A stretch of 64,000 bases of DNA from Pseudomonas gingeri (GTDB taxonomy: Bacteria; Pseudomonadota; Gammaproteobacteria; Pseudomonadales; Pseudomonadaceae), in the NCBI RefSeq assembly GCF_013385425.1, contig NZ_JACAQA010000018.1, positions 186,001 to 250,000 on the forward strand. The letters run 5' to 3'. Both the position numbers and the translations under genes were made by a program. A model generated the notes under the pieces. It was not told the DNA's origin. It saw nothing but the letters and a program-made list of their open reading frames with translations, and did no database searches. Below are positions 44,461 to 55,510 of the stretch, one piece after another (within the stretch, counting starts at the first letter, position 1; each line of letters opens with the position of its first letter).

Positions 44461-45843
44461 TCAGTCAGCCAGACGCCAGGTGGTCCCGCCCTTGCCGTCT
44501 TCCAGCACCACGCCCATGGCGGTGATCTGGTCGCGGATACGGTCGGATTCCGCCCAGTCCTTGTTGGCCCGTGCTGCCAGACGTGCCTGGATCAGCGCGT
44601 CGACTTCAGCCCCATCGACCCGCCCTTCGGCACCCGCCTGCAGGAACTCATCGGCCTCCAACTGCAGGACACCGAGCACGCTGGCCAGTTCTTTCAGACG
44701 CGCCGCCAGACCGGCCGCCGCCACCAGATCGCTCTCGCGCAGACGGTTGATCTCACGCACCATCTCGAACAGCACCGCACAGGCCTCCGGCGTGCCGAAG
44801 TCATCGTTCATCACCCGGGTGAAACGCTCGACGAACGCCTCGCCACCGGCTGCCGGCACATTCGGCAGGCCTTTGAGCGCATGGTAGAAACGCTCCAGGG
44901 CGCCCTTGGCATCCTTGAGGTTGTCTTCCGAGTAGTTGATGGCGCTGCGGTAGTGGCTCGACACCAGCAGGTAACGCACGACTTCCGGGTGGTACTTGTC
45001 CAGCACATCGCGAATGGTGAAGAAGTTGTTCAAGGACTTGGACATCTTCTCGCCATTGATGCGGATCATGCCGCAGTGCATCCAGGCATTGGCGTAGGTC
45101 TTGCCGGTGGCCGCCTCGCTCTGGGCGATTTCGTTTTCATGGTGCGGGAACTCGAGGTCGCTGCCGCCGCCATGAATATCGAAGGTCTCGCCCAGGCAGC
45201 AGGTGGACATCACCGAGCACTCGATATGCCAGCCCGGACGCCCGGCGCCCCATGGCGACTGCCAGCTCGGCTCGCCGGGCTTGGTGCCTTTCCACAGGAC
45301 GAAGTCCAGCGGATCCTGCTTGGCTTCGTCGACTTCGATCCGCGCCCCGATGCGCAGATCTTCGATTTTCTTGCGCGACAACTTGCCGTAGCCCATGAAC
45401 TTGGCGACGCGGTAATACACGTCGCCATTGCCCGGGGCGTAGGCGTACCCCTTGTCGATCAGGGTCTGGATCATGGTCAGCATGCCGGGGATATGATCCG
45501 TGGCGCGCGGCTCCATGTCCGGCTTGAGAATGTTGAGGCGCGCCTCGTCCTCGTGCATCGCGGTGATCATGCGCTCGGTCAGCGCGTCGAACGATTCGCC
45601 GTTTTCGTTGGCCCGATTGATGATCTTGTCGTCGATATCGGTGATGTTGCGCACATACGTCAGGTCATACCCGCTGAAACGCAACCAGCGAGTGACCAGA
45701 TCGAAGGCCACCATGCTGCGGCCATGGCCCAGGTGGCAGTAGTCATACACGGTCATCCCGCAGACATACATGCGCACCTTGTTGCCATCCAGGGGCTTGA
45801 AGACTTCTTTGCTCTTGGTGAGCGTGTTGTAGATCGTTAGCAC
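44461..45843 (-). CDS. cysS: cysteinyl-tRNA synthetase
   Basis: The 460-aa class I synthetase has the HIGH-like motif in CGMTVYDYCHLGHGRS, the zinc ligands around Cys28 and in WHIECSVMSTCCLG, the KMSKSLNNF loop and the C-terminal DALR/anticodon part. It is co-directional with glnS 18 bases upstream, so the two synthetases probably share a transcript. Confidence 0.97.
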   Translation of the reverse strand: MLTIYNTLTKSKEVFKPLDGNKVRMYVCGMTVYDYCHLGHGRSMVAFDLVTRWLRFSGYDLTYVRNITDIDDKIINRANENGESFDALTERMITAMHEDEARLNILKPDMEPRATDHIPGMLTMIQTLIDKGYAYAPGNGDVYYRVAKFMGYGKLSRKKIEDLRIGARIEVDEAKQDPLDFVLWKGTKPGEPSWQSPWGAGRPGWHIECSVMSTCCLGETFDIHGGGSDLEFPHHENEIAQSEAATGKTYANAWMHCGMIRINGEKMSKSLNNFFTIRDVLDKYHPEVVRYLLVSSHYRSAINYSEDNLKDAKGALERFYHALKGLPNVPAAGGEAFVERFTRVMNDDFGTPEACAVLFEMVREINRLRESDLVAAAGLAARLKELASVLGVLQLEADEFLQAGAEGRVDGAEVDALIQARLAARANKDWAESDRIRDQITAMGVVLEDGKGGTTWRLAD

Positions 45844-45861
45844 AACGGCGTCCTTAAAGAA

Positions 45862-47559
<1,698 letters not shown>

Positions 47560-47818
47560 AGGATCCTTGGGCTTGCGGTTGCGCGGCCGGGGGCGGCCTG
47601 ATCAATCAAAACGGCTATCATAGCCGATGCGATCAGGCAGCTGACAGTGGCGCGCCGAAAACGGCGGCTATTAATAGTGCAGGGATGAAAAAACCGCCTC
47701 GAAATTCCCGCGCCTCACGCTAAACTGCGCAACCTGGTCGTTTTATGCCAGATCGGTTCGGCCCCGCGAGCGGTACCCGCATGCCGAAACCCACGAATTC
47801 CTTCAAAGAGTAGCCAAG

Positions 47819-48322
47819 ATGACCCAAGTCAAACTGACCACCAACCACGGCGAAATCGTCCTGGAACTGAACGCCGAGAAAGCCCCGATCACCGTGGCCA
47901 ACTTCATCGAGTACGTTAACGCCGGCCACTACGAAAACACCGTTTTCCACCGTGTGATCGGCAACTTCATGATCCAGGGCGGCGGTTTCGAGCCTGGCAT
48001 GAAAGAAAAGAAAGACAAGCGCCCAAGCATCCAGAACGAAGCCGACAACGGCCTGCCGAACGAGAAGTACAGCGTTGCCATGGCCCGTACCATGGAGCCG
48101 CATTCGGCCTCCGCGCAGTTCTTCATCAACGTCACCGACAACAGCTTCCTGAACCACAGCGCCAAGACCGTCCAGGGCTGGGGCTACGCGGTATTCGCCA
48201 AAGTGGTTTCCGGCACTGAAGTGGTCGACAAGATCAAAGGCGTGGCCACCACCATGAAGGCCGGCCACCAGGACGTTCCAGCAGAAGACGTGATCATCGA
48301 GAAAGCCGAGATCGTTGAGTGA
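47819..48322 (+). CDS. ppiB: cyclophilin-type peptidyl-prolyl isomerase B, cytoplasmic
   Basis: The 167-aa enzyme has no signal peptide. It carries the cyclophilin core VFHRVIGNFMIQGGG (catalytic Arg), SVAMARTMEPHSASAQFFIN and VFAKVVSGTEVVDKI. Its stop overlaps the GTG start of lpxH by four bases, so the pair is translationally coupled. Confidence 0.95.
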   Translation: MTQVKLTTNHGEIVLELNAEKAPITVANFIEYVNAGHYENTVFHRVIGNFMIQGGGFEPGMKEKKDKRPSIQNEADNGLPNEKYSVAMARTMEPHSASAQFFINVTDNSFLNHSAKTVQGWGYAVFAKVVSGTEVVDKIKGVATTMKAGHQDVPAEDVIIEKAEIVE

Positions 48323-49050
48323 TACTGCTGATTTCAGATTTGCATCTGGAAGAGGAGCGCCCGGACATCACCCGGGCGTTTCTGGATTTCCTCGCCGGAC
48401 GCGCCCGTTCGGCACAAGCGCTGTACATCCTGGGCGATTTTTTCGAAGTCTGGATCGGCGACGATGCCATGACCCCCTTTCAAGACTCGATCTGCGCAGC
48501 CTTGCGCGCATTGAGCGACAGTGGCACGCAGGTTTTCCTGATGCACGGCAATCGTGACTTCCTGCTGGGCAAGGCCTTTTGCAAAGCGGCCGGCGCGACC
48601 CTGCTCAAGGACCCGAGCGTGGTGCGGATGAATGACGAGCCGGTGCTGTTGATGCACGGCGACAGCCTGTGTACGCGGGACGAGGCCTATATGCGCCTGC
48701 GTCGTTATCTGCGCAACCCCATCACCTTGTTCATCCTCCGGCATCTGCCGCTGCGCACCCGCCACAAGCTGGCGCGCAAATTGCGCAGCGAGAGTCGTGC
48801 GCAGACGCGGATGAAAGCCAATGACATTGTTGATGTGACGCCGGATGAGGTGGTGCAGGTCATGCAGCAGCATGGTGTGCAGACCCTGATCCACGGCCAC
48901 ACCCATCGACCGGCCATTCACAAGCTGCAACTCGGCGCGCAGGCGGCAAAACGGATTGTGCTGGGGGATTGGGATCGCCAGGGCTGGGCCTTGCAGGTGG
49001 ACGAGCAGGGTTTCCAACTGGCGGCGTTTGATTTCGTGCCGCCAGCCTGA
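48319..49050 (+). CDS. lpxH: UDP-2,3-diacylglucosamine diphosphatase (lipid A pathway)
   Basis: The 243-aa calcineurin-like metallophosphoesterase makes lipid X from UDP-diacylglucosamine. Metal-binding blocks are LLISDLHLEEERPD, LGDFFEVWIGDD, MHGNRDFLLG, LMHGDSLCTRD and IHGHTHRPAIH. The start is GTG at 48319, fixed by the overlap with the ppiB stop and by the DxH motif lying only seven residues in. Confidence 0.95.
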   Translation: MILLISDLHLEEERPDITRAFLDFLAGRARSAQALYILGDFFEVWIGDDAMTPFQDSICAALRALSDSGTQVFLMHGNRDFLLGKAFCKAAGATLLKDPSVVRMNDEPVLLMHGDSLCTRDEAYMRLRRYLRNPITLFILRHLPLRTRHKLARKLRSESRAQTRMKANDIVDVTPDEVVQVMQQHGVQTLIHGHTHRPAIHKLQLGAQAAKRIVLGDWDRQGWALQVDEQGFQLAAFDFVPPA

Positions 49051-49118
49051 GCACAGAATCCCTTGTGGCGAGGGGGGGGGCTGGTCCCAATGCCGCTCAT
49101 TGAAAACGCCACGCCACT

Positions 49119-49190
49119 GTGGGAGCGGTGCTTGCCCGCGAAGAGGCCCTTGAGGCCGCTAAAAGCTTCGCGGGCAAGCTCCGCTCCCAC
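49119..49190. repeat. REP inverted pair (GTGGGAGCGGAGC family)
   Basis: The arms 49119-49143 and 49166-49190 are near-perfect reverse complements (one mismatch, GGTGC versus GAGC). It lies between lpxH and the convergent efflux operon; a run of nine G precedes it. Confidence 0.88.
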
Positions 49191-49257
49191 AGGGATCGTG
49201 TTCGACCTTAACTGAAAGACATTGGGGCTTACTCCTCGCCAGATCAGTGCCCAGCCG

Positions 49258-50787
49258 TCAGTGTCCGGCCGCCGCCGGCCCGGCCTTCGCCGCGAACGGT
49301 GGCTTGGCCAGCCACACCAGCAACATCAAGCCCATGAAGCCCCAGCCCAGCAACGTAAAGTAATCCACGGTCGAGAGCATGTACGCCTGGCTGGTGAGCA
49401 GTTGATCCAACTGGGCATAAGCCCGGCTGCCCGCCCCACCGAGATTGCTCAGGGTGTCGCGCGTCGCCGGATCGAAGGGGGTGATGCTTTCACTGAGATA
49501 AGCATGGTGCTGGTCCGCCCGGCGAATCCAGATCCAGGTGGTCAGCGATGCGGCAAAGCTGCCCCCCAACGTACGCAGGAAAGTCGCCAGGCCGGCACCG
49601 TCGGCAATCTGGCTGGGCGGCAGGTCCGACATCAGGATGCTCAGGGTCGGCATGAAGAACAACGCCACACCGATCCCCATGAACAGTTGCACCATGGCGA
49701 TATGCCCAAAGTCCACCTCGTTGGTAAAACCGGCGCGCATGAAGCAGCTCAGACCGATCGCCAGGAACGCCAGACCGGCGAGCAGGCGCAGGTCGACCTT
49801 GTTCGCATATTTACCGACGAAAGGCGACATCAGTACCGGCAGGATCCCGATCGGCGCCACCGCGAGGCCGGCCCAGGTCGCGGTGTAGCCCATCTGGGTC
49901 TGCAACCATTGCGGCAGGATCAGGTTGATGCCGAAGAACCCGGCGTAGCCGAGGATCAGCACAATGGTCCCGATGCGGAAGTTGCGATAGGCGAACAGCC
50001 GCAGATTGACCACCGGATGCTTGTCCGTCATCTCCCAGATCACGAACACCGACAGGGCAATCGCCGAGATGACCGCACCGATCACGATGAAGTTCGACTC
50101 GAACCAGTCCAGATCATTGCCCTTGTCGAGGATCACCTGCAAGGCCCCGACACCAATGATCAAGGTCAGCAAACCGACATAGTCCATCGGCTGGCGACTG
50201 ATCTCCACCGGCCGGGCCTTGAGTTGCTGGCGGACCACCATCGCGGCGAATACGCCGATGGGCACGTTGATAAAGAAGATCCACGGCCAGCTGTAGCTGT
50301 CGGTAATCCAGCCGCCGAGAATCGGCCCGGCAATCGGCGCGACCACCGTGACCATTGCCAATAGCGCCAGAGCCATGCCGCGCCTGGCCGGCGGATAGAC
50401 CGCAATCAGCAGCGTCTGGGTCATCGGGTACAGCGGCCCGGCGACCAGCCCTTGCAGTACGCGAAAGCCCACCAGTTCAGGCATCGAGGTGGAAATACCG
50501 CAGAGGAACGACGCCATGACAAAAAGGATCGTCGCCCAGATAAACAGTTTCACCTCGCCAAAGCGCCGGCTCAGCCAGCCGGTCAGCGGCAAGGCGATAG
50601 CGTTGCTCACGGCAAAGGAGGTGATGACCCAGGTGCCCTGCTCCGAACTCACCCCCAGGTTGCCGGAAATGGTCGGCAAGGCCACGTTGGCGATGGTGGT
50701 GTCGAGCACCTGCATGAAGGTCGCCAGCGACAGGCCGATGGTACTGAGCAACAGGCTGGGGGGAGTGAAAGATGCGTTCGAGCTCAT
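49258..50787 (-). CDS. emrB: MFS efflux transporter, DHA2 (EmrB) type
   Basis: The 509-aa inner-membrane drug/proton antiporter has about 14 hydrophobic segments and DHA2 signatures: MQVLDTTIANVALPTISGNL near the N-terminus and GPLYPMTQTLLIAVYPPARRG in the loop, followed by GPILGGWI (motif C). It works with the membrane fusion protein and outer-membrane channel encoded immediately upstream on the same strand. The substrate range is unknown. Confidence 0.92.
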   Translation of the reverse strand: MSSNASFTPPSLLLSTIGLSLATFMQVLDTTIANVALPTISGNLGVSSEQGTWVITSFAVSNAIALPLTGWLSRRFGEVKLFIWATILFVMASFLCGISTSMPELVGFRVLQGLVAGPLYPMTQTLLIAVYPPARRGMALALLAMVTVVAPIAGPILGGWITDSYSWPWIFFINVPIGVFAAMVVRQQLKARPVEISRQPMDYVGLLTLIIGVGALQVILDKGNDLDWFESNFIVIGAVISAIALSVFVIWEMTDKHPVVNLRLFAYRNFRIGTIVLILGYAGFFGINLILPQWLQTQMGYTATWAGLAVAPIGILPVLMSPFVGKYANKVDLRLLAGLAFLAIGLSCFMRAGFTNEVDFGHIAMVQLFMGIGVALFFMPTLSILMSDLPPSQIADGAGLATFLRTLGGSFAASLTTWIWIRRADQHHAYLSESITPFDPATRDTLSNLGGAGSRAYAQLDQLLTSQAYMLSTVDYFTLLGWGFMGLMLLVWLAKPPFAAKAGPAAAGH

Positions 50788-50847
50788 CGCGAATCCTTGG
50801 AAACGAGGCAGGTGCCGCGACGCTCGGGTCGCGGCTGGATTGGCGAC

Positions 50848-52044
50848 TCAGCGTTGCGCGGTTTTCGTCGCGGTGGCGCTGTTTTCATGGATCAGACGGG
50901 TAATTTCCGCATCGGCATCGGCCAGTTGCTGCCCATACACATCGGTGCTGAACGAAGCCTTCTGCGGCGGCTGCTGGGCCAGCACCGGGCCGCTCTGGTC
51001 ATGCAGGTTGACCTCGACCTGGGTCGACAGGCCGACCCGCAGCGGGTGCTTGGCCAGCTCTTCGGCGTTGATGTGAATGCGCACCGGCACCCGCTGGACA
51101 ATCTTGATCCAGTTACCGGTGGCGTTCTGCGCCGGCAGCAGGGCAAAGGCGCTACCGGTGCCGGCGCCGAGGCTGTCGATGGTGCCGCTGAACTTCACCG
51201 AACTGCCATACAGGTCGGCCTCGATGTCCACGGGCTGACCGATGCGCATATCACGCAGCTGGGTTTCCTTGAAGTTGGCGTCGATCCACAGCTGATCCAG
51301 GGGAATCACCGCCATCAGCGCGGTACCCGGCTGAACCCGCTGGCCCAATTGCACGGTGCGCTTGGCGACATAGCCGGTGACCGGGGCAATCAGGGTGGTC
51401 CGCGCATTGGCCAGATAAGCCTGGCGCAGTTGCGCGGCGGCGGCTTTGACATCCGGGTGATTGGATACCACGGTGTCATCCACCAGGGCGTTGCTGCTGT
51501 TGAGTTGATGTTGGACGTTGTTCAGCGCGCTCTGGGCGGAGGTCAGGTCGTCACGGGCGTGGGACAGCTCTTCCTGGGAAATCGCGCCACCGGCCGCCAG
51601 GTTCTTGCGACGGGTAAAGTTTTCCTGGGCCTTCTGCACCGCTGTCTTCTGCTCGGCGACCTGGGCGCGTATGCCGTCGACATTGCTGTACAAGCCGCGA
51701 ACCTGGCGCACGGCCTTGGCCAGGTTGGCCTCGGCGCTTTGCAGACCGATCTTGGCGTCACTCGGATCGAAGTTCACCAGCACCTGCCCGGCATGCACCA
51801 GATCGCCGTCATCGGCACCGATGCTGACCACGGTGCCGGTCGCCAGCGGGGTGACTTCCACCACGTTGCCGTTGACATAAGCGTCGTCGGTGCTTTCGTT
51901 CCAGCGTCCGTAGACTTCATGCCAACCCCAGACACCGAGGCCGCCAAGGATCACCAGCAGGGTGAGACCGGTCAGCATGACCTTGCGCTTGCGGGAATTG
52001 CCAGCATCCTGGGTTGTTTCAGTAGTGTTCGTTGCAATGGCCAT
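50848..52044 (-). CDS. emrA: membrane fusion protein, HlyD/EmrA type
   Basis: The 398-aa periplasmic adaptor has one N-terminal membrane helix (LTLLVILGGLGVWGW). The lipoyl half-motifs STDDAYVNGNVVEVTPLATG and APVTGYVAKRTVQLGQ flank a long coiled coil (about residues 100-220). It links the EmrB-type pump to the outer-membrane channel. It lies 60 bases upstream of the MFS gene and 15 bases downstream of the channel gene. Confidence 0.93.
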   Translation of the reverse strand: MAIATNTTETTQDAGNSRKRKVMLTGLTLLVILGGLGVWGWHEVYGRWNESTDDAYVNGNVVEVTPLATGTVVSIGADDGDLVHAGQVLVNFDPSDAKIGLQSAEANLAKAVRQVRGLYSNVDGIRAQVAEQKTAVQKAQENFTRRKNLAAGGAISQEELSHARDDLTSAQSALNNVQHQLNSSNALVDDTVVSNHPDVKAAAAQLRQAYLANARTTLIAPVTGYVAKRTVQLGQRVQPGTALMAVIPLDQLWIDANFKETQLRDMRIGQPVDIEADLYGSSVKFSGTIDSLGAGTGSAFALLPAQNATGNWIKIVQRVPVRIHINAEELAKHPLRVGLSTQVEVNLHDQSGPVLAQQPPQKASFSTDVYGQQLADADAEITRLIHENSATATKTAQR

Positions 52045-52059
52045 GGCAGGTACCTTGAA

Positions 52060-53529
52060 TTAATAAGTCTGAGCCGAGGGGCGGGTGGCGTTCGAGGCGA
52101 TGTTGTCAGCCTGGAAACCACCACCCAGGGCCTGCATCAGTTCAATGGAGAGGTCGATCTGCTGGGCATTCAGGTCCGCCAGCTGACGCTGGGCCTGCAA
52201 CAGGGTCTGCTCGATGGTGAGTACGTCCAGGTAGTTGCCGATGCCCGCGCCATAGCGCTGCAACACCGTGTTATAGGAGTCCTGGGCGATATCCGCCGCA
52301 TGTTGCTGGGCCACGATCTGCTGGCCAAGGGCGCGCAGTTGCTGGAGGGTGTCGCTGACATCACCCAGGGCCTGGACCAGGCTCTTGTTGTATTGCGCCA
52401 CCGCCAGGTCGTAGTCGGCGTCCTTGGCGTCGAGGCCGGCGCGCAGGCGACCGCCATCGAAGATCGGCAACGAGACGGTCGGCGCGATGCTGAAGAAGCG
52501 ACTGGGGGAACCGAACATCGCATCTCCCAGCAACGACTCGCCACCGGCGGCGGCACTCAGGTTGAGGTTGGGATAGAAGCGCGTCTTGCCGGCAGCGATA
52601 TCCTTGCTCGCGGCCTCGACACGCCAGCGCGCGGCCACCAGGTCCGGACGCCGTCCCAGCAGTTCCGCCGGCAGCACCGAAGGCAAGGCCACGGCGCTCG
52701 GCTGGAGGATTTTCGGCCGGGCGATCTCATTGCCGCGATCCGGGCCCTTGCCCAGCAACACGGCCAGGGCGACCTTGGCGCTTTGCAGCTTTTTCCCGGC
52801 GTCGATCACCTGCTCTTCAGCCGTGGCGGCCAGGCTTTCGGTCTGCTGGTACTGGTAGTGGCTGTCGATGCCGGAACTCAGCCGACGCTTGCCCAGGTCC
52901 AGCAGCTTGTGGGTGCGCTGCAGGTCATCGTTGGCCAGGTCATAGACGATATGCGCCTGCCCCAGGTTGCTGTAGGCCCGTGCCACGTCGGCGGCCAGGG
53001 TCAGTTGCGCGGCCTGGCGGTCGACTTCGGCGGCACGTGCCTGACCCAACGCGGCTTCCCAGGCGTCACGCTGGCCGCCCCAGAGATCGAAGCTGTAGTT
53101 GAAGGTGACACCCGCCTTGCGCACGGTCTCGTAGAGGCCGCCGCGACCGGTGGGGTCCTGGTCCCGCGGCAGGCGCGAACGGGTGATACCGCCACTGGCA
53201 TCGAGGGTCGGCGTCCGCGCCGCATCGGCGGCATCGGCCGCTGCGCTGGCCTGATGCGCACGCGCGCTGGCGACCTGCATATCGGGGCTGTCGCGCAGGG
53301 CTTCGCGGATCAGGCCATCGAGTTGCGGATCGCCGAGGCTTTTCCACCAGTCGCTTTTCGGCCAGGCCGCCGGCGACAGGGTCACGCCCTTGAGGGATTG
53401 AGCGGCCTTGAGGTCTTTCGCCTCGAGGCTGACGCCTTCGGTGTTCAGGCCGCTGTAGCTGGCGCAACCGGCCAGGACCATCGACACGAACACCAGGCTG
53501 AAGCCGGTACGCAGGGTTTTACTGCTCAT
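52060..53529 (-). CDS. outer-membrane efflux lipoprotein (NodT/TolC family)
   Basis: The 489-aa channel has a lipoprotein signal (SMVLAGC, acylated Cys near residue 22) and two outer-membrane-factor repeats, each with the long helical pattern (PDMQVASARAHQASAAADAA; YNKSLVQALGDVSDTLQQL). The RRPDLVAARWRVEAA motif is typical. I favour the ATG at 53529; a GTG three codons upstream is possible. It overlaps the MarR gene by 11 bases. It is the exit duct of the tripartite pump. Confidence 0.92.
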   Translation of the reverse strand: MSSKTLRTGFSLVFVSMVLAGCASYSGLNTEGVSLEAKDLKAAQSLKGVTLSPAAWPKSDWWKSLGDPQLDGLIREALRDSPDMQVASARAHQASAAADAADAARTPTLDASGGITRSRLPRDQDPTGRGGLYETVRKAGVTFNYSFDLWGGQRDAWEAALGQARAAEVDRQAAQLTLAADVARAYSNLGQAHIVYDLANDDLQRTHKLLDLGKRRLSSGIDSHYQYQQTESLAATAEEQVIDAGKKLQSAKVALAVLLGKGPDRGNEIARPKILQPSAVALPSVLPAELLGRRPDLVAARWRVEAASKDIAAGKTRFYPNLNLSAAAGGESLLGDAMFGSPSRFFSIAPTVSLPIFDGGRLRAGLDAKDADYDLAVAQYNKSLVQALGDVSDTLQQLRALGQQIVAQQHAADIAQDSYNTVLQRYGAGIGNYLDVLTIEQTLLQAQRQLADLNAQQIDLSIELMQALGGGFQADNIASNATRPSAQTY

Positions 53530-54001
53530 TTTTTTCACCCACCCGCAGCAGGGTGATCGAGTCCCCGGCCGCCAGCAAAATTTTCTTCAGGATCTCTTCC
53601 AGGCTCCGCAGCTCTTGCGGGGTGACAGCCCCTGCCAGTTCGTTCATCGCATCGGCACCGATTTCCGGCAAACGGTCGGCAAGGACCTGCCCCTGCGCCG
53701 TCAGCACCAGTTGCACCTGGCGCCGATCGCCTTCGGAACGCCGACGGGCGAGCAGATCTTTCTGCTCCAGGCGATCAAGCATGCGGGTCATCGAACCGCT
53801 GTCCAGGGACAGGTGGCGGCACAGCTCGGCCGGAGTATCAACCCCGAACTGGGCCATGATGATCAACACCTTGAACTGCGCGGCGGTGATGCCGTACGGC
53901 ACCATATGGGCGTCGATGATCCGGTCCTTGAGCAACGCGGCACGGCCCAGGAGCAGGCCGAGATGGCAGTTGTGAAAGTCGTCCGGGGTGAAATGTTTCA
54001 T
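53519..54001 (-). CDS. MarR-family repressor of the efflux operon
   Basis: The 160-aa regulator has a winged HTH (TPAELCRHLSLDSGSMTRMLDRLEQKDLLARRRSEGDRRQVQLVLT) typical of MarR/EmrR. It is the first gene of the operon marR-channel-emrA-emrB and overlaps the second gene. A pair of identical palindromic sites lies directly upstream (54016-54057), so autorepression relieved by a ligand is likely. Confidence 0.92.
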   Translation of the reverse strand: MKHFTPDDFHNCHLGLLLGRAALLKDRIIDAHMVPYGITAAQFKVLIIMAQFGVDTPAELCRHLSLDSGSMTRMLDRLEQKDLLARRRSEGDRRQVQLVLTAQGQVLADRLPEIGADAMNELAGAVTPQELRSLEEILKKILLAAGDSITLLRVGEKNEQ

Positions 54002-54015
54002 TAGGCCACCAAAAG

Positions 54016-54057
54016 CTGCTTAGGCAGAGAGTTGGTGAGATATTACTGCTTAGGCAG
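54016..54057. promoter_or_regulatory. two MarR operator half-turn repeats
   Basis: CTGCTTAGGCAG occurs at 54016-54027 and again at 54046-54057, exactly 30 bases apart (about three helical turns, same face). Each copy is a near-palindrome (CTGC..GCAG). They begin 15 bases upstream of the marR start codon. Binding by this MarR protein is inferred. Confidence 0.7.
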
Positions 54058-54203
54058 CTAATATCAAAGCATTAGTTAGCAAGCTTTTTATTTAGTCGAT
54101 GAAAGGCGACCCGCCGGATAGATAACTCTAGACACACCTTTGAATTCGATGTTTGATAGCGATACGGCTAGGCTTCCCTGACATACCTGACAAGGAGTCA
54201 CAG

Positions 54204-54386
54204 GTGAAAAGCAGGGATTTGATCGCCGAACTGGAGGCCGCTGGCTGGATACTGAAACGAATCAGGGGCAGTCATCATGTGTTTGTCCACCCCAGCAGCC
54301 CCCACTCGATCCCCGTGCCACATCCGAAGAAGGATCTGCCGCTCGGGACCATCAGAAGCATCAGAAAACGGGCGGGCTTGCTATGA
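54204..54386 (+). CDS. hicA: HicA mRNA interferase toxin
   Basis: The 60-aa toxin has the dsRNA-binding-like HicA fold with the catalytic His in RGSHHVFVHP and the family pattern SRDLIAELEAAGWILKR at the start. The start is GTG at 54204, with AAGGAG seven bases upstream; the frame is open further upstream but lacks homology. The stop overlaps an ATG of hicB (ATGA). It would cleave mRNA unless neutralised by HicB. Confidence 0.9.
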   Translation: MKSRDLIAELEAAGWILKRIRGSHHVFVHPSSPHSIPVPHPKKDLPLGTIRSIRKRAGLL

Positions 54387-54409
54387 ACCCGTTCAGTCAG
54401 GAGACCATC

Positions 54410-54814
54410 ATGCAATATCCCATCGCGATTGAATGGGGTGATGAACACACCGCCATCGGCATCCAGATTCCGGATATTCCGGGGGCCGTGACCGCCGGCG
54501 ATACGTTCGAAGAGGCTTATAACGCCGCCCTGGAAATCGCCCACATCATGCTCGAGGAGATCGTTTCGAACGGCCAGCCCGTGCCGACACCCTCGCCCTC
54601 CTTCACCCATCGGAAAAATCCCGAGTTCGCGGACATGGGCTGGGGCATGCTGGAAATCGATATCTCGCCCTACCTGGGCAAGACCGAGAAGGTCAACGTG
54701 ACCCTTCCCGGCTTTGTGATCCAGCGTATCGATCGTTACGTGCGCGACCACCGGATCAAGAGCCGCTCATCGTTCCTGGCGGACGCGGCGCTGGAAAAGC
54801 TGGTGCGCACTTAA
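54410..54814 (+). CDS. hicB: HicB antitoxin
   Basis: The 134-aa antitoxin has the degraded RNase-H-like HicB domain (MQYPIAIEWGDEHTAIGIQ, IPGAVTAGDTFEEAYNAALE) and a C-terminal ribbon-helix-helix DNA-binding part (KVNVTLPGFVIQRIDRYVRDH, SRSSFLADAALEKL). I choose the ATG at 54410 because AGGAG precedes it and the family starts with M-x-YPI; the in-frame ATG at 54383 overlaps the hicA stop. Its end overlaps the miaE remnant by four bases, convergently. Confidence 0.9.
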   Translation: MQYPIAIEWGDEHTAIGIQIPDIPGAVTAGDTFEEAYNAALEIAHIMLEEIVSNGQPVPTPSPSFTHRKNPEFADMGWGMLEIDISPYLGKTEKVNVTLPGFVIQRIDRYVRDHRIKSRSSFLADAALEKLVRT

Positions 54815-55317
54815 ACGCTGGCAACGGCCGGGACACCGCTGTGGAAGCGGAATTCGCTGTCGGGTGACTCGATCAGGTCCTGCTCGACCGCCCGCACCCG
54901 CTCGATGACTCGGCCGATGTCCTCGGCGTCGCCGTATTGGTAGGCCAGTTTCAGGTAACCCTGGAAATGCCGGGCCTCGCTCTTGAGCAGGCCGAAGTAG
55001 AATTTGCCCAGTTCTTCGTCCAGATGCGGCACCAGGGCCTCGAAGCGCTCGCAACTGCGGGCTTCGATAAAGGCGCCGACCACCAGGGTGTCCACCAGTT
55101 TGACCGGTTCGTGGCTACGGACCGCCTTGCGCAACCCCGAGGCATAACGACCGGCGGACAACTGCCGCAACTCGATCTTGCGCCGCTTCATCAGCCGCAT
55201 GACCTGTTCGTGGTGCACCAACTCTTCCCGGGCCAGACGCGACATCAGGTTGATCAGATCGACATGGGAGTGGTACTTGGCGATCAGGCTCAAGGCGGTG
55301 CTGGCCGCCTTGAACTC
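54811..55317 (-). pseudogene. miaE: miaE, 5'-truncated by the integrated element
   Basis: The 168 remaining codons match tRNA-2-methylthio-N6-isopentenyladenosine hydroxylase, a diiron enzyme (SRLAREELVHHEQVMRLMKRRKI, GAFIEARSCERFEAL, SEARHFQGYLKLA carry the metal ligands). Homology begins at EFKAASTALSLIAKYH; from family memory the intact protein has about 45 residues before that, including the first metal-binding Glu. Just upstream of GAGTTC the frame continues with unrelated codons (GVIADYS) and no start codon with homology. The loss coincides with the left end of the recombinase-bearing element. Expression from the TTG at 55293 is conceivable but activity is unlikely. Confidence 0.85.
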
Positions 55318-55319
55318 AC
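55312..55319. other. probable left attachment junction of the integrative element
   Basis: Homology to miaE stops within GAACTCAC (plus strand). The bases to the right are AT-rich and unrelated to miaE, and the large serine recombinase starts 190 bases further on. The exact core cannot be fixed without the right end, which is not in the window. Confidence 0.65.
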
Positions 55320-55510
55320 TATAATCAGCAATAACACCATGAAAACCAATTACATCAAATTGGCAACAAAAAAAATATCGATTCTGTTTAGATACACGAA
55401 AAGCCGTGGTATAAATTTTACATCCAAACGAGAATCTACTGCGCTCGACGTCCCCAAGCGCTTCGTATGAACTTGCCCAAAAATATTTTTACCTAGGACT
55501 TAGAGTATAT

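Noticed and set aside
50452..53556. 1034-codon open frame on the plus strand
   Set aside because: Antisense to emrB, emrA and the outer-membrane channel, each of which has full family motifs; composition is typical of a shadow frame.
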